Shown in pieces: positions 13,694 through 25,708 of a DNA stretch of 64,000 nt; the stretch's first letter is position 1, and every line of letters begins with the position of its first letter. The stretch covers positions 124,001 through 188,000 of the forward strand of contig CAMPDV010000361.1 of NCBI GenBank assembly GCA_946699065.1. The letters are read 5' to 3'. Both the position numbers and the translations under genes were made by a program. The notes below the pieces were generated by a model. The model did no database searches. It was not told where the DNA came from and saw only the letters and a program-made list of their open reading frames with translations. The DNA comes from Loxodes magnus. Taxonomy: Eukaryota > Ciliophora > Karyorelictea > Loxodida > Loxodidae.

Positions 13694-13985
13694 ATGGCTG
13701 TAGCATAGGTTGATTTTCTGATAAGACCTTCTAATCTTATGATAAGGTCAAGTTCCTATTCGCTGAGAAGTTCTCTGGTAAGAGCCAATCTTAACATGTG
13801 AACAAAATCTTTCCGATTATCCACTCTTACTAGCGGTTTGAAGTCTGTTGGGTCATAGTTATCGAATCCTAGGTCGAAGCTTATTGAATTAAGTAGCAGG
13901 ATATCTACGTTGTGTGAATTAAGAGAGTGTTATTGGTCGTCTAGCAGAAGTTTCCAGCCCCTCGAAAGAGAAATTTGAAAATGTA
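13694..13985 (+). ncRNA. structured RNA repeat gamma, copy 1 (diverged)
   Basis: Aligns with 16033-16320 and 54282-54562 through GATGG at the start, CAAGTTCCT, CGCTGAGAA, TTATCCACTC, CAGGATATC and GAGTGTT. The helix just before CAGGATATC is kept here as CTTA/TAAG (13880-13893), although its sequence differs completely from the other copies. It is the most decayed copy. An ORF1-like frame starts 187 bp downstream. Confidence 0.6.
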
Positions 13986-14171
13986 TAATTAATTAATTGT
14001 AAACTGCTTATTACTCTTTAGATCATCTTTCAAAGATTTAAGATACTGAATTGAAAATATTTGTTACTATGCTTGGAGAAATCTGAATATGTCATTTACC
14101 CAGTGATGAACTTAATTGAAGATGATATCACTATAATTAGTTATTGCTATTATTATAGTATTATATATAAA

Positions 14172-15160
14172 ATGGCTTCTAAGAAATAACAGAACTTTGA
14201 ACAAAACATTTAAACAGGAAAATTCTCTAAAAAATAAAAAAGCGAAATAATTACAATGAGTGAAAGTGAGAAATATGATTGATATGACGAACATTAACCA
14301 CTTGGAAATCCAGAATTAAAAAAACTTCCGACACAAACTCAAATAGAAATATTATCTAAGTAATTAAAAGAGTTTATGTTTAAAATAAGATACCTCACTG
14401 ATAAAGTAGAAAAATTAGAAAAACTAATAACGTCTTTACTTGAGAAACAATATTAATAATCATAAGAAATAGAAGACAAACTGGAACAAAGAATTCTTTA
14501 AATTTAATAATAAATTAAGGTTACGCCATTTTCGTTTTAACAGAATTAATCAGATCCTATGGAAATAGAAAATGAAGCCTCAAATTAAAATAAACAGTAA
14601 ACGTTTATTTAAAATAAGTAGTAAATTTAAATTAAATAAGTGTTACAGGAATAATAGTTTAAAAGAAGAATTTATGCTACGTGTGCAATAAATAACACCA
14701 ATGAAAATACTGCTACTAACTAAGCGAAATTTAAAGAAAGGATAAATAAGATATTTTTAGAAAACTATTTAGGATATATCCAACATAAAGCGGAAAAATT
14801 TCTAGAAAAAAATTCTTTAACTCAAATCTTAATCCTTGGATAAATAATTAGGAACGCTAAGTGCAAAACCAAAACTATTCCGAATATTAAAGGATGGTGC
14901 ACTAATGAAGTGCTACAACGCTTAACTAAGCCTAGTAGGAATTTAAGACAAACTAATACAGGCAAGCTGATAGAATAGGTCAGATGGCTGATTACTAAGG
15001 CTTTAACAAAGCTTTTTAACTTTTAACTTTAACTTTTTATGTACTAATAGAAAGGAACTGAGGAATTTTTAGCAATGATTTCACAAAATTATTAAAGATA
15101 TCTTAAGCTAAATTAGGAGATTATAAAACTAGCCTTTGAATTTTGCAGAGAGATAGAGAA
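14172..15160 (+). CDS. ORF1-like protein of a retroelement
   Basis: ATG at 14172 begins MASKKQQ, matching the M[AV][PS]KKQ start of the ORF1 genes at 27178, 55943 and 60307. The frame runs about 330 codons with one early TGA (14280). Residues about 55-120 have a leucine/lysine heptad-like pattern suggesting a coiled coil. They are followed by DPMEIENE, the PMEIE-type motif that precedes the zinc knuckle in other copies. No CCHC knuckle was found. The rest is basic and unrecognised. It lies just downstream of gamma copy 1. Confidence 0.55.
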
Positions 15161-16030
15161 TTAAAAATAAATGACATAATAAAAGTCTTTAAGTTAACTA
15201 TATTTAAATTATTATTCTTAGCATTCTTTAAAATATAAACTATATTAATAATAGATAAAGAAGCACTAACTAATATATAGATATTAATGCTTTTAATTAT
15301 AAGTTTATGTATATAGCTAAAATAAAAAAGTATTATAACTAAATAAAGGAAATTATAATAAAAATTAAAGTTAAAAATAATAGCATTAGTAAGCTTATAT
15401 AAGTAATTTAACTAAGACTATATAACTAATATTAAGAAGCTTAGTATTTTAAAAGTAACTTATAAATTAAATATTCCTTTCTTAAGTTAATCTTAATCAA
15501 TAGGTATCTTATACTATTACTATATATTTATTAGCTTTCTATTTATTTTTATTATTAAGCAATATTTCCACTTAAAGAATTAAATGAACTACATTAGCTG
15601 AAAATTATCTTAAAATATTAGAAAGATACAAAAGATTTGAAAATAAAACAAACAAACTACTGAGCTTGATACATAGCTAGAATAAATAAATAAAAGAAAT
15701 ATAGATCTAATCACTAATATAGCAAACTATGGTAAATTTATTTATCTCAAGTATTTAAATAGCGTCTTTATTTTGGATATGAGATTGAATAATAGAATCT
15801 ACTAGTTAAAACTTAATTATTTATAGTTCACATAACTAATAATTAAAATAAAACTAAGCTAGACTTATAAGCTTAGAATAGCAAAAAGAAACTTAGAACA
15901 TTAAAACTAGAGAAGGTTATTATTTATAAAGAGCTAAAGTTTTCTTTTAATTTAAGATTATTTTTGATATTAAATATAGTAGCTTAACTAAATCACTTTA
16001 ATTATCTTTTAACTTTAACTTTAATAATTA
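15160..16030. other. AT-rich spacer
   Basis: About 870 bases of A+T-rich sequence. It stays open in the ciliate code but shows no motif. Confidence 0.45.
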
Positions 16031-16032
16031 AA

Positions 16033-16320
16033 AAGATGGTGGGAGCTGAGATTGACCTTCTGAATCATACTTTCTGGTTTTATGGCTAGGAGCAAGTTCC
16101 TTTCCTGTCGCTGAGAAAGTCCCTGGTCAAAGTCAACCTTTGCAAGGGAACGCCTTCCTTTTGATTATCCACTCCTGATAGGGGCTTGAAGCCTGGCTCC
16201 CCATAGCGATGGAGCTCCCTGGCAGCTGCTTTTCGAAAGCAACAGGATATCCCCGTTATCCCATGAAGGGAGTGTTGGGTTCGTTAAACTGCAAGAAGTT
16301 GCAGTCCAAAACTCTTTAAG
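16033..16320 (+). ncRNA. structured RNA repeat gamma, copy 2
   Basis: About 290 bp, clearly GC-richer than its surroundings, and the best preserved copy with that at 54282. Visible helices: GCTTT/AAAGC (16228-16240), CCAT/ATGG around an AGCG loop (16201-16212), ACTGCAA/TTGCAGT (16288-16305), and GGATA/TATCC around the conserved CAGGATATCCCCGTTATCC. Each of the first three has a different but still paired sequence in the copy at 54282, which supports selection on RNA structure. The RNA class is not recognised. It may be the 5' part of a retroelement, since an open frame starts at 16428. Confidence 0.65.
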
Positions 16321-16427
16321 TTTAAAATTAAAGTAACTTTAATTTTAACTCTTTAAATGCTTTAGATGTAATCTAGCTTAATAATTTTTTAATTTTAGTT
16401 AATCTTAAAATTTTAAAGCCAAATAAA

Positions 16428-17100
16428 ATGGAAAATATTCAGCCACAACTAAAAAACACTTATCTAAATCAAAAATAAAGACTAGCAAATATTTAGAAAA
16501 TAAAGAAGAGATGAAAGATGAATCTTTCTATTTAAAATAATCAAATTGATAGAAGATTCTTATTCTATAGCACATTTGATTCTTTCGCTCGGAAAAAATA
16601 CTAGGAAGGTTTTATCTGAGTAAAATGATCTATAGCTAAAATAGAAAGAAGAAATCAAGACAAGTCTTTATCATATCTACTTCTGATTAATCAAGAATAA
16701 AATTACCTTTTAATCCTTAAAAGAATATTATTAAAAGCACGACATTTACAGTATTCAGAGCGTGAAAAGAAATGGATTCTGAACTACCCTTCTATCAAAA
16801 ATAAGTATGGAAAAAAGGTGATAAGGTCCGAATATTCTAATCCGAGCAGAACTATTTCAATGACTTAAAGTATCTTTAAATAAATATTAAAAAAGAAGAT
16901 TTTCTTTTCAACAAGTTCGATTTCAAATTTTTTTAATTCCTCACTACTGATTTAGCTTAAATAGATTATTTTAACATAAAAATTTTAAATTTTGTTATAT
17001 CGAATATCTCCCTATTGATTATTATTCTAAGTTGTTCTATTTTACTAGTTATACTTATTATTTATTTTTTACGCTGTTGCTCAGCTTGTACTGGTAGAAA
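16428..17100 (+). pseudogene. possible ORF downstream of gamma copy 2
   Basis: ATG at 16428 (MENIQPQ) opens a frame broken by TGA and a frame change near 16515. From about 16520 a protein-like frame with several TGA codons includes YSEREKKWILNYPSI. No domain was recognised. Its position after a gamma element parallels the ORF at 14172. Confidence 0.3.
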
Positions 17101-19915
17101 TAGGATTTTAGATAAGGTTTTTAAGTATTCCAATTTTTTTTTAATTAGAATTATTTATTTGCTTATTAAATAAGAACTCTTTTTAATTAAAATTATATTT
17201 ATTAATAATCTTCAGAGTATTAAATGATATAAGCAATATAGTTAAATATGTTTAATTAAACATTATTTTACTTATTATTATTTTGCTTTACTTATAGTTC
17301 TTTGAACTTCGCTTTTATTAATTATTATTATAGCTACTTCTTACATTAGCTTCTTTTCATCACTATTTTAATAATCATACTACCATTTTGTTTTTAAGAT
17401 TTTAAATTAAAAAAGTAAATAAACTAGCAAGAATATTTATAATTAAGGCTTTTAATGTGAAGAATGTAAAAATAAAGGCTATCTAAACGCACATAAAGAA
17501 ATTTTTTTTGTTTAATCTATAACTTGTTCCCAGATATTTGCCTTTCTTTGCTTATTTTTATTTTTATTTATTTCTTTAATTGGAACTAATTCTATTTATT
17601 AAAACAGGTTTTAAATTACAGCAAGCGCTTCATATTTAACTAAAAATTTCAAGTAATCTTCTTAATTTGATTTCAAACTTCTAATTATTATCTAATGATT
17701 TAGGTCAGAAAAATGTAAAACTTTAATTTGTTTTTATATGATCTGAAAAAATGTTTCCCTAGCTTAAGGCTTTTATCTTATATTTCTTATTAACAATTTT
17801 AATGACTGGAAAGATGACTTTAATCTTTTTTAGCTTAGTTGTACTTTAATTCGGACATAATGTGCTTATAAGCAAATATTTTTCTAAATTCTAAGAGATA
17901 ATATTTTTAAACTAGTTTTCGAATATGTAGTAATTTAGATTTCTAATATTAGATAATTCTATTACTCCTATAAAGCTAAATAATCTCTGTGGTTAATAAA
18001 ATCTTTGTGCTTAATTAAAAAATATTTATAATTTTTGCTTTAAAGGTTTATATTTAGCTTTTCCTGGCTTCTTACTTAATACAACCTCTTTTAATATAAA
18101 AAAATGTAAGTAGTTATTTAAACAACAGATACCAAAAAAAACCTCATCACTAACACTATTACATCAATATCTTTGATAAGCCAATTTTTTAATTCATACT
18201 CAAAGTCTCTAGCATTTACACTAAAAAGATAGTAAAATTAATAATTTTTTCGAAAATAAATAAATTAGAACATTTAAATCCTAAACAGAACTTTCCTTTA
18301 GAAATTCTTTATATGAAAATTATAATATTGAGATATTTTCTGCTATATATCTTTAATAATCTCTTATCAATATTAATTTTAACTACTTGACTGTCAATCT
18401 ATCCTTTATTAAGTTCTTAGTCAATTACAACGTATCTGTTTTAAATTATAGTTTAGAAACTAGTTCTTCTTCAAAAGTTAGATAATATAAAGTCTCTTAG
18501 CTATTTTGAATTAGCATTGTAATTTTTTATAAAAGTCTAATTTTGTTCCATTTTATTGATATGTTATTTAGTAGATGGAAAATATGGATCTGGATATTTT
18601 CTCTTTAATTAATTTATAGAATCTTATTCCAAAGAAATTCTTAAGTATTCTATTTTAGATTTTATGAGTGAGAGTTGTTGAAAATCTAAAAAGATTATTC
18701 ACAGAATTTTATGGATAGAAATGTTAAATTGGAAGAAATTTACTACTTTAAAATTTGACTCTATTTCAGATTTTCCATTAAAGTACATTTTTCTGATGCA
18801 ACTTTATCAAAAGCTTTGATTTAATTGATTAGTTGCTCATTTAGTTTATCATATTATTTCTACAATTTTATGTATTTAGAATCAATAAAATCGCACTTGG
18901 AAATTTAATCCAAATATAGTAGGTCTGTTCCAGTAGCCGTATCTAAATTCAAAATAATTGTTTTTTTTTTATTTTTTAATCACTGGATTAAATTTAAACC
19001 TGTGTGTAATCATTCTATAGTTAAGGTATTTTTGTTTATCTGAAAGCATCTTTAAATTCTTGGATATACTTATTTTTTTACAAATGTAATTAACTTAATA
19101 TGCTTTAATATCCAATTCTTTAAGTTATAGATTCTATTAAAGATTATTACATAAATCCTATTTCTAAGAATATTTCTTTTCTCATTCAAACTTAAAAATT
19201 TCAAGTTAGCTTTATAATATTTATACTTTATCAGTTACTTTTTAATTTTAAGATTCCAGTTATTAATTATAATTAAAAATATAGTTTAATTTAAGTTCAA
19301 TATTAGTTTTTTATTATCAAACTTCTTAAAGTAGTTACCAAATTTGTTTTTATCCAGAAAATTACTATTAGTAGAATGAAATTTATTATTTTAAATATTC
19401 CTATTTTGAATATAATAATGATTCTTCAGTTTATGTTTGATCCATTTCTAATTTTATCTATTGCATTTACGCTTCTTAATTTATAAAAACTCTATTGTTA
19501 GTTTAAGTTCTTTATTCAATACATTTTATTATAAAATCTGTTTAAACAGTTATCTCTTTAGAATTGACATAAGTTGTTTATACTGATTATTCGTGAATTC
19601 TTATTTACTCTTTGGATTAAAATGAAAACTAATTCTTCTCAAATTTTTATTAAAAATGTTCTAAAGTAGTTATTAATTATGTTTTACTAAAGAAATATAT
19701 TATTTATAAGTAACATTATCTAATGAAATTGTTCAGTTTAATCTTCTACTTTAAAATTATTAATAGGTTATTTTTTATCTGTTATAATATTTAATTATTT
19801 TTTAAATAGCTTTTCCTAATAATATTATAAGGCAAATTTTAGTAACTATTTTTATTTTTTTGTATTTCTAATTAATTTTATTAATATATGCTTTATAATA
19901 TGCTTTTGATGATTC

Positions 19916-19946
<31 letters not shown>

Positions 19947-20760
19947 TCAAGGTTTATTTTTCTAGTTCGTATTTTGTTTCTGTACTATCTAACTTTTCAT
20001 TTAATAAAAGGTTCTTATCTATTAGTCTTTATATATCCTATTTAAGTACTTTTATACCTAAAAAAAATTAAATTTCATTAAACGAATTATTAATTGCTTA
20101 ATCTTGAATTGCATTTATCGGGCCACCATTTTATTATAATTTTTTATTTTAATTCTAAAGATCGGATAAATATTAATACTTTGAATTAACAGAAATAATA
20201 TTATTGTCTTACTTTTAACTGTTTTTATTACATTCAATTAATCGAATTTGATTACTGTTATTCAAAAATAAATCTTATGTTTATGTACTTTTTTATAATG
20301 TAAAAGGATATTTTTATTTAAATTTAATTCAGATTTGAAAGCTTATCTTAAGAGATCGAAGTGTCTTAGATAATATCTTAATTTTTCAAAGATTTTTTGG
20401 ATAATCTTTTTGTATCTTCTGCGGTAATATTTTAGGCGTTTAAACTAGTTTTCTATCTATAGGTTTATTTTTCTTTCAATAGATGCTAAAATTGATGTCC
20501 ACGATGAAGAGAATTTCAAAGTGATTTCAGTGGAACGCGTAAGAATTTATTTTCTAGTTTTTGACTACAGATATTTAGTAATTTTCTAAATAAATCCATT
20601 ATTATGTTTACTTATTTGATTTGTATCAACTCCTTTTCTTTTATTTGGAGGTTTTTATGCACCTACCTGTGTTTGATCTATCAGTTTGTAGCTTCTTTAT
20701 AATCAATTAAAGAAGAATCGCTAGTTAAAACTAGTGAATTTTAAGTATTTTCCATTTTTT
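17100..20760 (-). pseudogene. possible decayed element on minus strand
   Basis: Several minus-strand frames of 80-130 codons without TGA occur, for example near 20700-20300, 19490-18990 and 18960-18780. They have mixed, charged composition (KLNEQLINQIKAFDKV near 18800). In places TGA stands where Trp would fit. No domain motif was recognised and the frames do not join. Most likely an old element or chance openness. Confidence 0.2.
19917..19949 (+). repeat. TTTA microsatellite
   Basis: Seven to eight uninterrupted copies of the 4-bp unit TTAT. Confidence 0.9.
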
Positions 20761-22385
20761 TTACTTTAAATTGGTGCTTATAATGATATAATAATTACAA
20801 TACAATTATACAGTTTCTTTTGTATACATGTATTAACGTTACTATCGTTCATTGTTCAAGATCATTTAGTTGGAGAAATTCTTATAATCTATATGCATTA
20901 TCAAATTGATTTCAGGATTGTCTACAAAACCTTATAAAAGGGTGTGAAATCTCCCGTCAGTTTATGTTGATTCTCATTAAACTTATTTAGTAATGTGTTA
21001 AAAAGTTCATAAGCTTAATCTTTGATATCTTAATTTAAAAAGTATTGCTAAAAATTTTTATATCTTTCAAAACTCTAACCTCTTTTTTTAATTTATCCAT
21101 CCCGAAAATCTTCTCTAGTGTAAGACTCAGAGCTAAAAATAAAAAATAATTTTTCACAATTTTATTATTTACTTTCTTTTCTCTCCTTTTTAATTGAGAT
21201 CCTTTTCAACTAAGTAAATTCTAATAAAATTAAAAATTTTATCACTAGTTTTTTCATTTACTCGAAAAGAAATTCAAATTAAAAAAATTGTACATTCAAG
21301 TCAAAAAATGCATTTTTATAAAAAAATAAACAATAACTTTTATTTTTATCATTTCAAAAAAATTAAACTTATCAAATTTTTTTTCTTTAAATAAAAAGGA
21401 AAAAAAAATGTTGTTAACATTTTTCAAATCAAAAACGTTTCTTTAAAACAAGAATAAGTTTTTTAATTTTTGCAAAATACCATTTTAACAAAATACCATT
21501 TTAACAAAATACCATTTTAACAAAATACCATTTTAACAAAAAAGATTTACAAACTCTAATTATACTAAAAAATTTTCATATTCCTTTTTTTCAAAATCTT
21601 TTATATTTGGAATTTTTTTTGAAATTTTATTCCCTTTTAACTTTTTTCATCCCGAAATAAAAAAAATTATTCCTTCCCAGAAGACTTTGGTAGTGTAAAA
21701 CGCTGAGAAAAAAACAAATTTTTATTTTCATGAAATTCATGCTCTAAACCTGAAAGCTAAAAAAAACTATTTTCAGAAAAATTATTTTTCCAATCGGAAA
21801 CATAAAATTAAAAATTTTATAATAATAATAAATAATAATTAATAATAATAGTTAATAATCAATAAATAATATCAATCATAAAAAATAAATAATAAAAAAG
21901 CAAAATTTTAAAAACAAAATTTAATTTAAAATAAAATAAATAAAATACTTAATTAAACTTTTTAAATTATAATCAAGATTATTAACTAACTTTAACTTTA
22001 TAAATAATATTTTGACTACTTCACAAAAAAAATGAAAATTTTTACTTAACTTGAAATTTTTACAAAATCTAAAAATAAATCTATGAAATTTTATAGCATA
22101 AAATTAAACTTAAACTTATTATACATCTTCATTTACCAAAATTATATTTTAAATATTTTTAAATTTTACCACTTTAAATCAACATACCTCACTAATTTCT
22201 ATAACCTATATTACTCAACCTTTTTTCTTAAACCAAGAATATTTAAGAATATAACAAATTTTTAAATAAATATATAAAGCAAACACTTCATAAAATTAAA
22301 AAAATTATTATCCTTCAACATTTATTTAAATGCATTACCAATATCTTATATCTTTAATCGTAAATTTAAATTAAGTCAAATAGCA
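20760..22385. other. AT-rich spacer with small repeats
   Basis: Very A+T-rich, with runs of AATAAT near 21816-21900. A short GC-richer motif (CATCCCGAAA ... GAAGAC ... TAGTGTAA.AC.C.GAG) occurs near 21105-21140 and again near 21648-21710. No gene was seen. Confidence 0.5.
21474..21540 (+). repeat. 16-bp tandem repeat, about four copies
   Basis: Unit AAAATACCATTTTAAC repeated head to tail with no visible differences. Such perfection suggests recent slippage. Confidence 0.9.
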
Positions 22386-22389
22386 AGTT

Positions 22390-23440
22390 ACTCAACTCGA
22401 AACTCTCCACTTTCTTATCGTCCTGTCAAGTCCTCCCGATACCAACCATCTATTGTCAACACTCAATGCTATAGAATATATATACGATGTATGCCCTTAC
22501 AAAGTCTATATACACTCACCCTTATCAAAGTTCCAGATCTTGATTGTTCTGTCCCATGAACCAGAAAATATAACACTTTAATCAACACTTAACTGAATAC
22601 TACATACATTATCTGCATGACCTTTAAGAGTACGAATACACTAACCAGAAGAGAAGTCCCATATCTTAATAGTACTGTCCCGAGAACCAGATATTATATA
22701 CCTATTATCCTTAGACACTATTACCGAATAAACATAGTCTGAATGCCCAGTGAGAGTTCGCACAAGCTGACCAGTCTAGAAATCCCAAATCTTTATAGAT
22801 TAGTAAGATCCTGATATAATATAGCTAGAGTCAAAGGAGATTACTACCGATCTAACTATATCAGTATGTCCCGTTAAAGTTCTTTGGAGAGCACCATTGA
22901 GGAAATTTCAGATCCTTATGGTTTAGTCAGAAAATCCTGATACTATATAACTAGAGTCCGGGGAGATTACTACCGAGGTAATAGGAGAAGTATACCCTGT
23001 TATGGTTCTTATGAGAGAACCAATCTATAAGTTTCAGATCTTTATGGTTGAATCTCTAGTTGCTGATACGATATAGCTAGAGTCTGAGGAGATTATTACC
23101 GATAAAACATCAGAAGTATGTCCTGCTATAGTTCTTTGGAGAACACCTGTCTGGAAATTCCAGATCTTTATCGAATTTTCAGGAATTCCTGAACCTGATA
23201 CAATTCAATTCAGATCACTTGATATGGATACCGATCAAACACGTTAAGTGTGACCAGTAAGGATTTAGTCTATAAAATATTAAAGAAATACCTTTACTTT
23301 GGTCATAAATAATCTTTTTTATAAGTTTTTAATAACATAAGTTGGGCAGAACTTCATACTTAAAATGAAGTAGAGATATTTTCCCTAAAATGTGGTTTCT
23401 CCCTCTTAAGAGTTTTCTTAAAAAAATAATTTTAGTAAAT
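22390..23440 (-). CDS. WD40 repeat protein, copy 2 (seven blades)
   Basis: Minus-strand frame from about 23306 (MTKVKVF) into seven WD40 blades. GH or GY dipeptides start blades (GHTQRV, GHTSDV, GYTSPI, GHTDIV, GHSDYV, GHADNV, GHTSYI) and IKIW[ND]F-type strands end them. Seven blades make a complete propeller. The frame is unbroken for about 270 codons, then slips by one base in the last blade (near 22470). Four of nine Trp positions are TGA (V-W-SV, LN-W-IVS and two KIW/RIW strands) and five are TGG. An upstream leader to about 23440 matches that of the 9.7-kb copy. Function unknown beyond a protein scaffold. Confidence 0.88.
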
Positions 23441-24730
23441 TGTTTTTCTTTTTTCTCCATTTTAATTTTTATAACTTACTTCAATAACTATTTAAATAAA
23501 ATAACTCAATAAATTTTACTGACTCAATTTCAATAAAATTAAACAATTAAATTATTTATAAGCATACTTATTAGTATCTTATTTCTTAAACATTGATTTT
23601 AAAATTTTTTGTCTTAAAACAAGACAAAATATTAAACTAATAGTGTACAAACTTTTATAATTTTAATTATTTCATTTCTTTTTACTTTTAAATAAAAGGA
23701 TAATTTATTATATCAAAAGTTTTATAAAGAAGAATTATATCCTTATTATAATAACTTTAATATGCATTTATTAGTTACTACTTATTTGTGCTTTAAATCG
23801 AAGACTCTTAATAAAAAAACCTTATTTCTTTATAAACCCTTTTAAATTATAAATAAAATATTACAATTTTTTTTAATCTACTGTTATTAATTATTATTTT
23901 TCACTTACATTTAATTAAAAAAAATTATTTCTTTAAGCTATTTACTAATTAAATAAAATGAAATAAAATAAATTTTTTATTAACTAGATTGAATAAATAT
24001 TAAAAAACATCAAATTATTTAAAACAAAGCATTTTTAGTATTTATAAGATAAACTCTTTTATTTATCCACTTTCTTACTACTATTTCATTAAAATTTTTT
24101 ATTTATAAAGTTCTCTCTTATAATAATAATCTAATATAATTTATTTTAATGTTGATTCTAAGCAAAATAGGTTATATAAATGTAATAAATAGATTTAGAT
24201 AACTTTATTTTTTTATAGAAAATAATATTATATTTATTATTTATGTTATTTTTGTAATTATCATTTCAAATTAATAATACCTAAATTATTCTAGATTATT
24301 TAAAGATAAAAACTTAATTTTATTATTCTATACTTATCAAAAAAACATAGTTACCACTATTAATATTCTCTTTCTTAAAATAAGTTGTTTGCTATTAAGA
24401 AAATTCTAAGTTTTTAATAAAGGAAGCATATTTTTACTATCTTCTATTATTATTTTCTGAATTAATAGAAAGAGCAAACTTAACATAATATGTTTCTTTG
24501 TAGCATGAGATAATATAAGTATTAGATTAGCTAATATAAGTTATTTAAAACTAATCTAACAGATTATTATTTACTCTTAATATATTTTATTAGTCTACTA
24601 TTATTCTATATCTTATTGCTCCTAATCAGCAATTCTTCATGTTTTGCTTTATAGCACATCATCATTTGTAATTCTGCAATATTGGAGTATAAGACGAAAC
24701 TCCCATCATAAGTACATGAGAATAATATAT
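23440..24730. other. AT-rich spacer
   Basis: No gene or repeat recognised in this stretch. Confidence 0.5.
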
Positions 24731-24735
24731 GGAAG

Positions 24736-25185
24736 AAAGAGAAAGATGTAAATTTTAGATGTACAACATTTACCTCAATAACAGGTTAGAACTAATAGAT
24801 CTACCAAACTTTGAACTAATACACATATATGAGGCAGTTACAAATTTGATTACTGAATACGTAATCAATAAGAAAAACTGAAGTAATAAATAGACTTTAT
24901 AGTAAAAGATTACATTAAAGAAATATTAAAAATAGGAAGAAAAGATACATCGAAAGAATTTTATCAAATTAAAAAGTAATTGGCAAATATTTTTTTGGGA
25001 TTTAATGAACAACGTTATTATATAATGAATTAACTAAACAAAGAAAATAGAAACTAAGCAAGGGAGAGCAAGTGGAATTTTAGAGGAAAGTTGAATTTAA
25101 TCTAAGATAAGTGTAAAAAAGATTAACGGATAGTGAAAATGAATTAAGAACTCAAATTTAGCTCTAAAGAATTTTCAAATTAATT
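24736..25185 (+). pseudogene. possible small gene, unrecognised
   Basis: An ATG (MEERERC) opens a charged frame ending in YVINKKN and TGA near 24880. A second frame then continues for about 100 codons with similar composition (KEFYQIKKQLANIFLGF). Together they look like one protein broken by a one-base slip. No family was recognised. Confidence 0.33.
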
Positions 25186-25708
25186 AATTATATTATGCTT
25201 AATTAAAAACCAAGCATAAGCTAAAATTATTATCTTATTTTAACCACTTATCTTTATTTAAATTGTATTAGATTGCATTATCTCATTTCTATTACTCAGA
25301 TACTCACATCAATTACCATTATAAAATCAATAAACTAAAATTAAGTTTCTAATTATTTTAATCAATCTATTTCAAACTAAAATTAAGTCTCTAACAACTA
25401 AAAACGGGCTACCATATATAATAGCATGTGATTAAACCTTTAAAAATTACTTATTTATACTAAATTTACTATCTCTTTTTATAGTTCTATTTAAAATAAA
25501 ATAAGCAAAAATTTAAAGTAAATTTAATTATAATGTTTTTTTCTAGATTATTTATTATTTTTAATGTTAATGATACAGTATTAGCATAAAATTAATTATT
25601 AGAAAAAAATATAAATAAAGATAACTAAAAATAAATAGCAATATTTTCAATTATTAATTAGATTTTAGAATAAGAATATTTAAAATTATTAAACTAAATA
25701 TATTTTAG

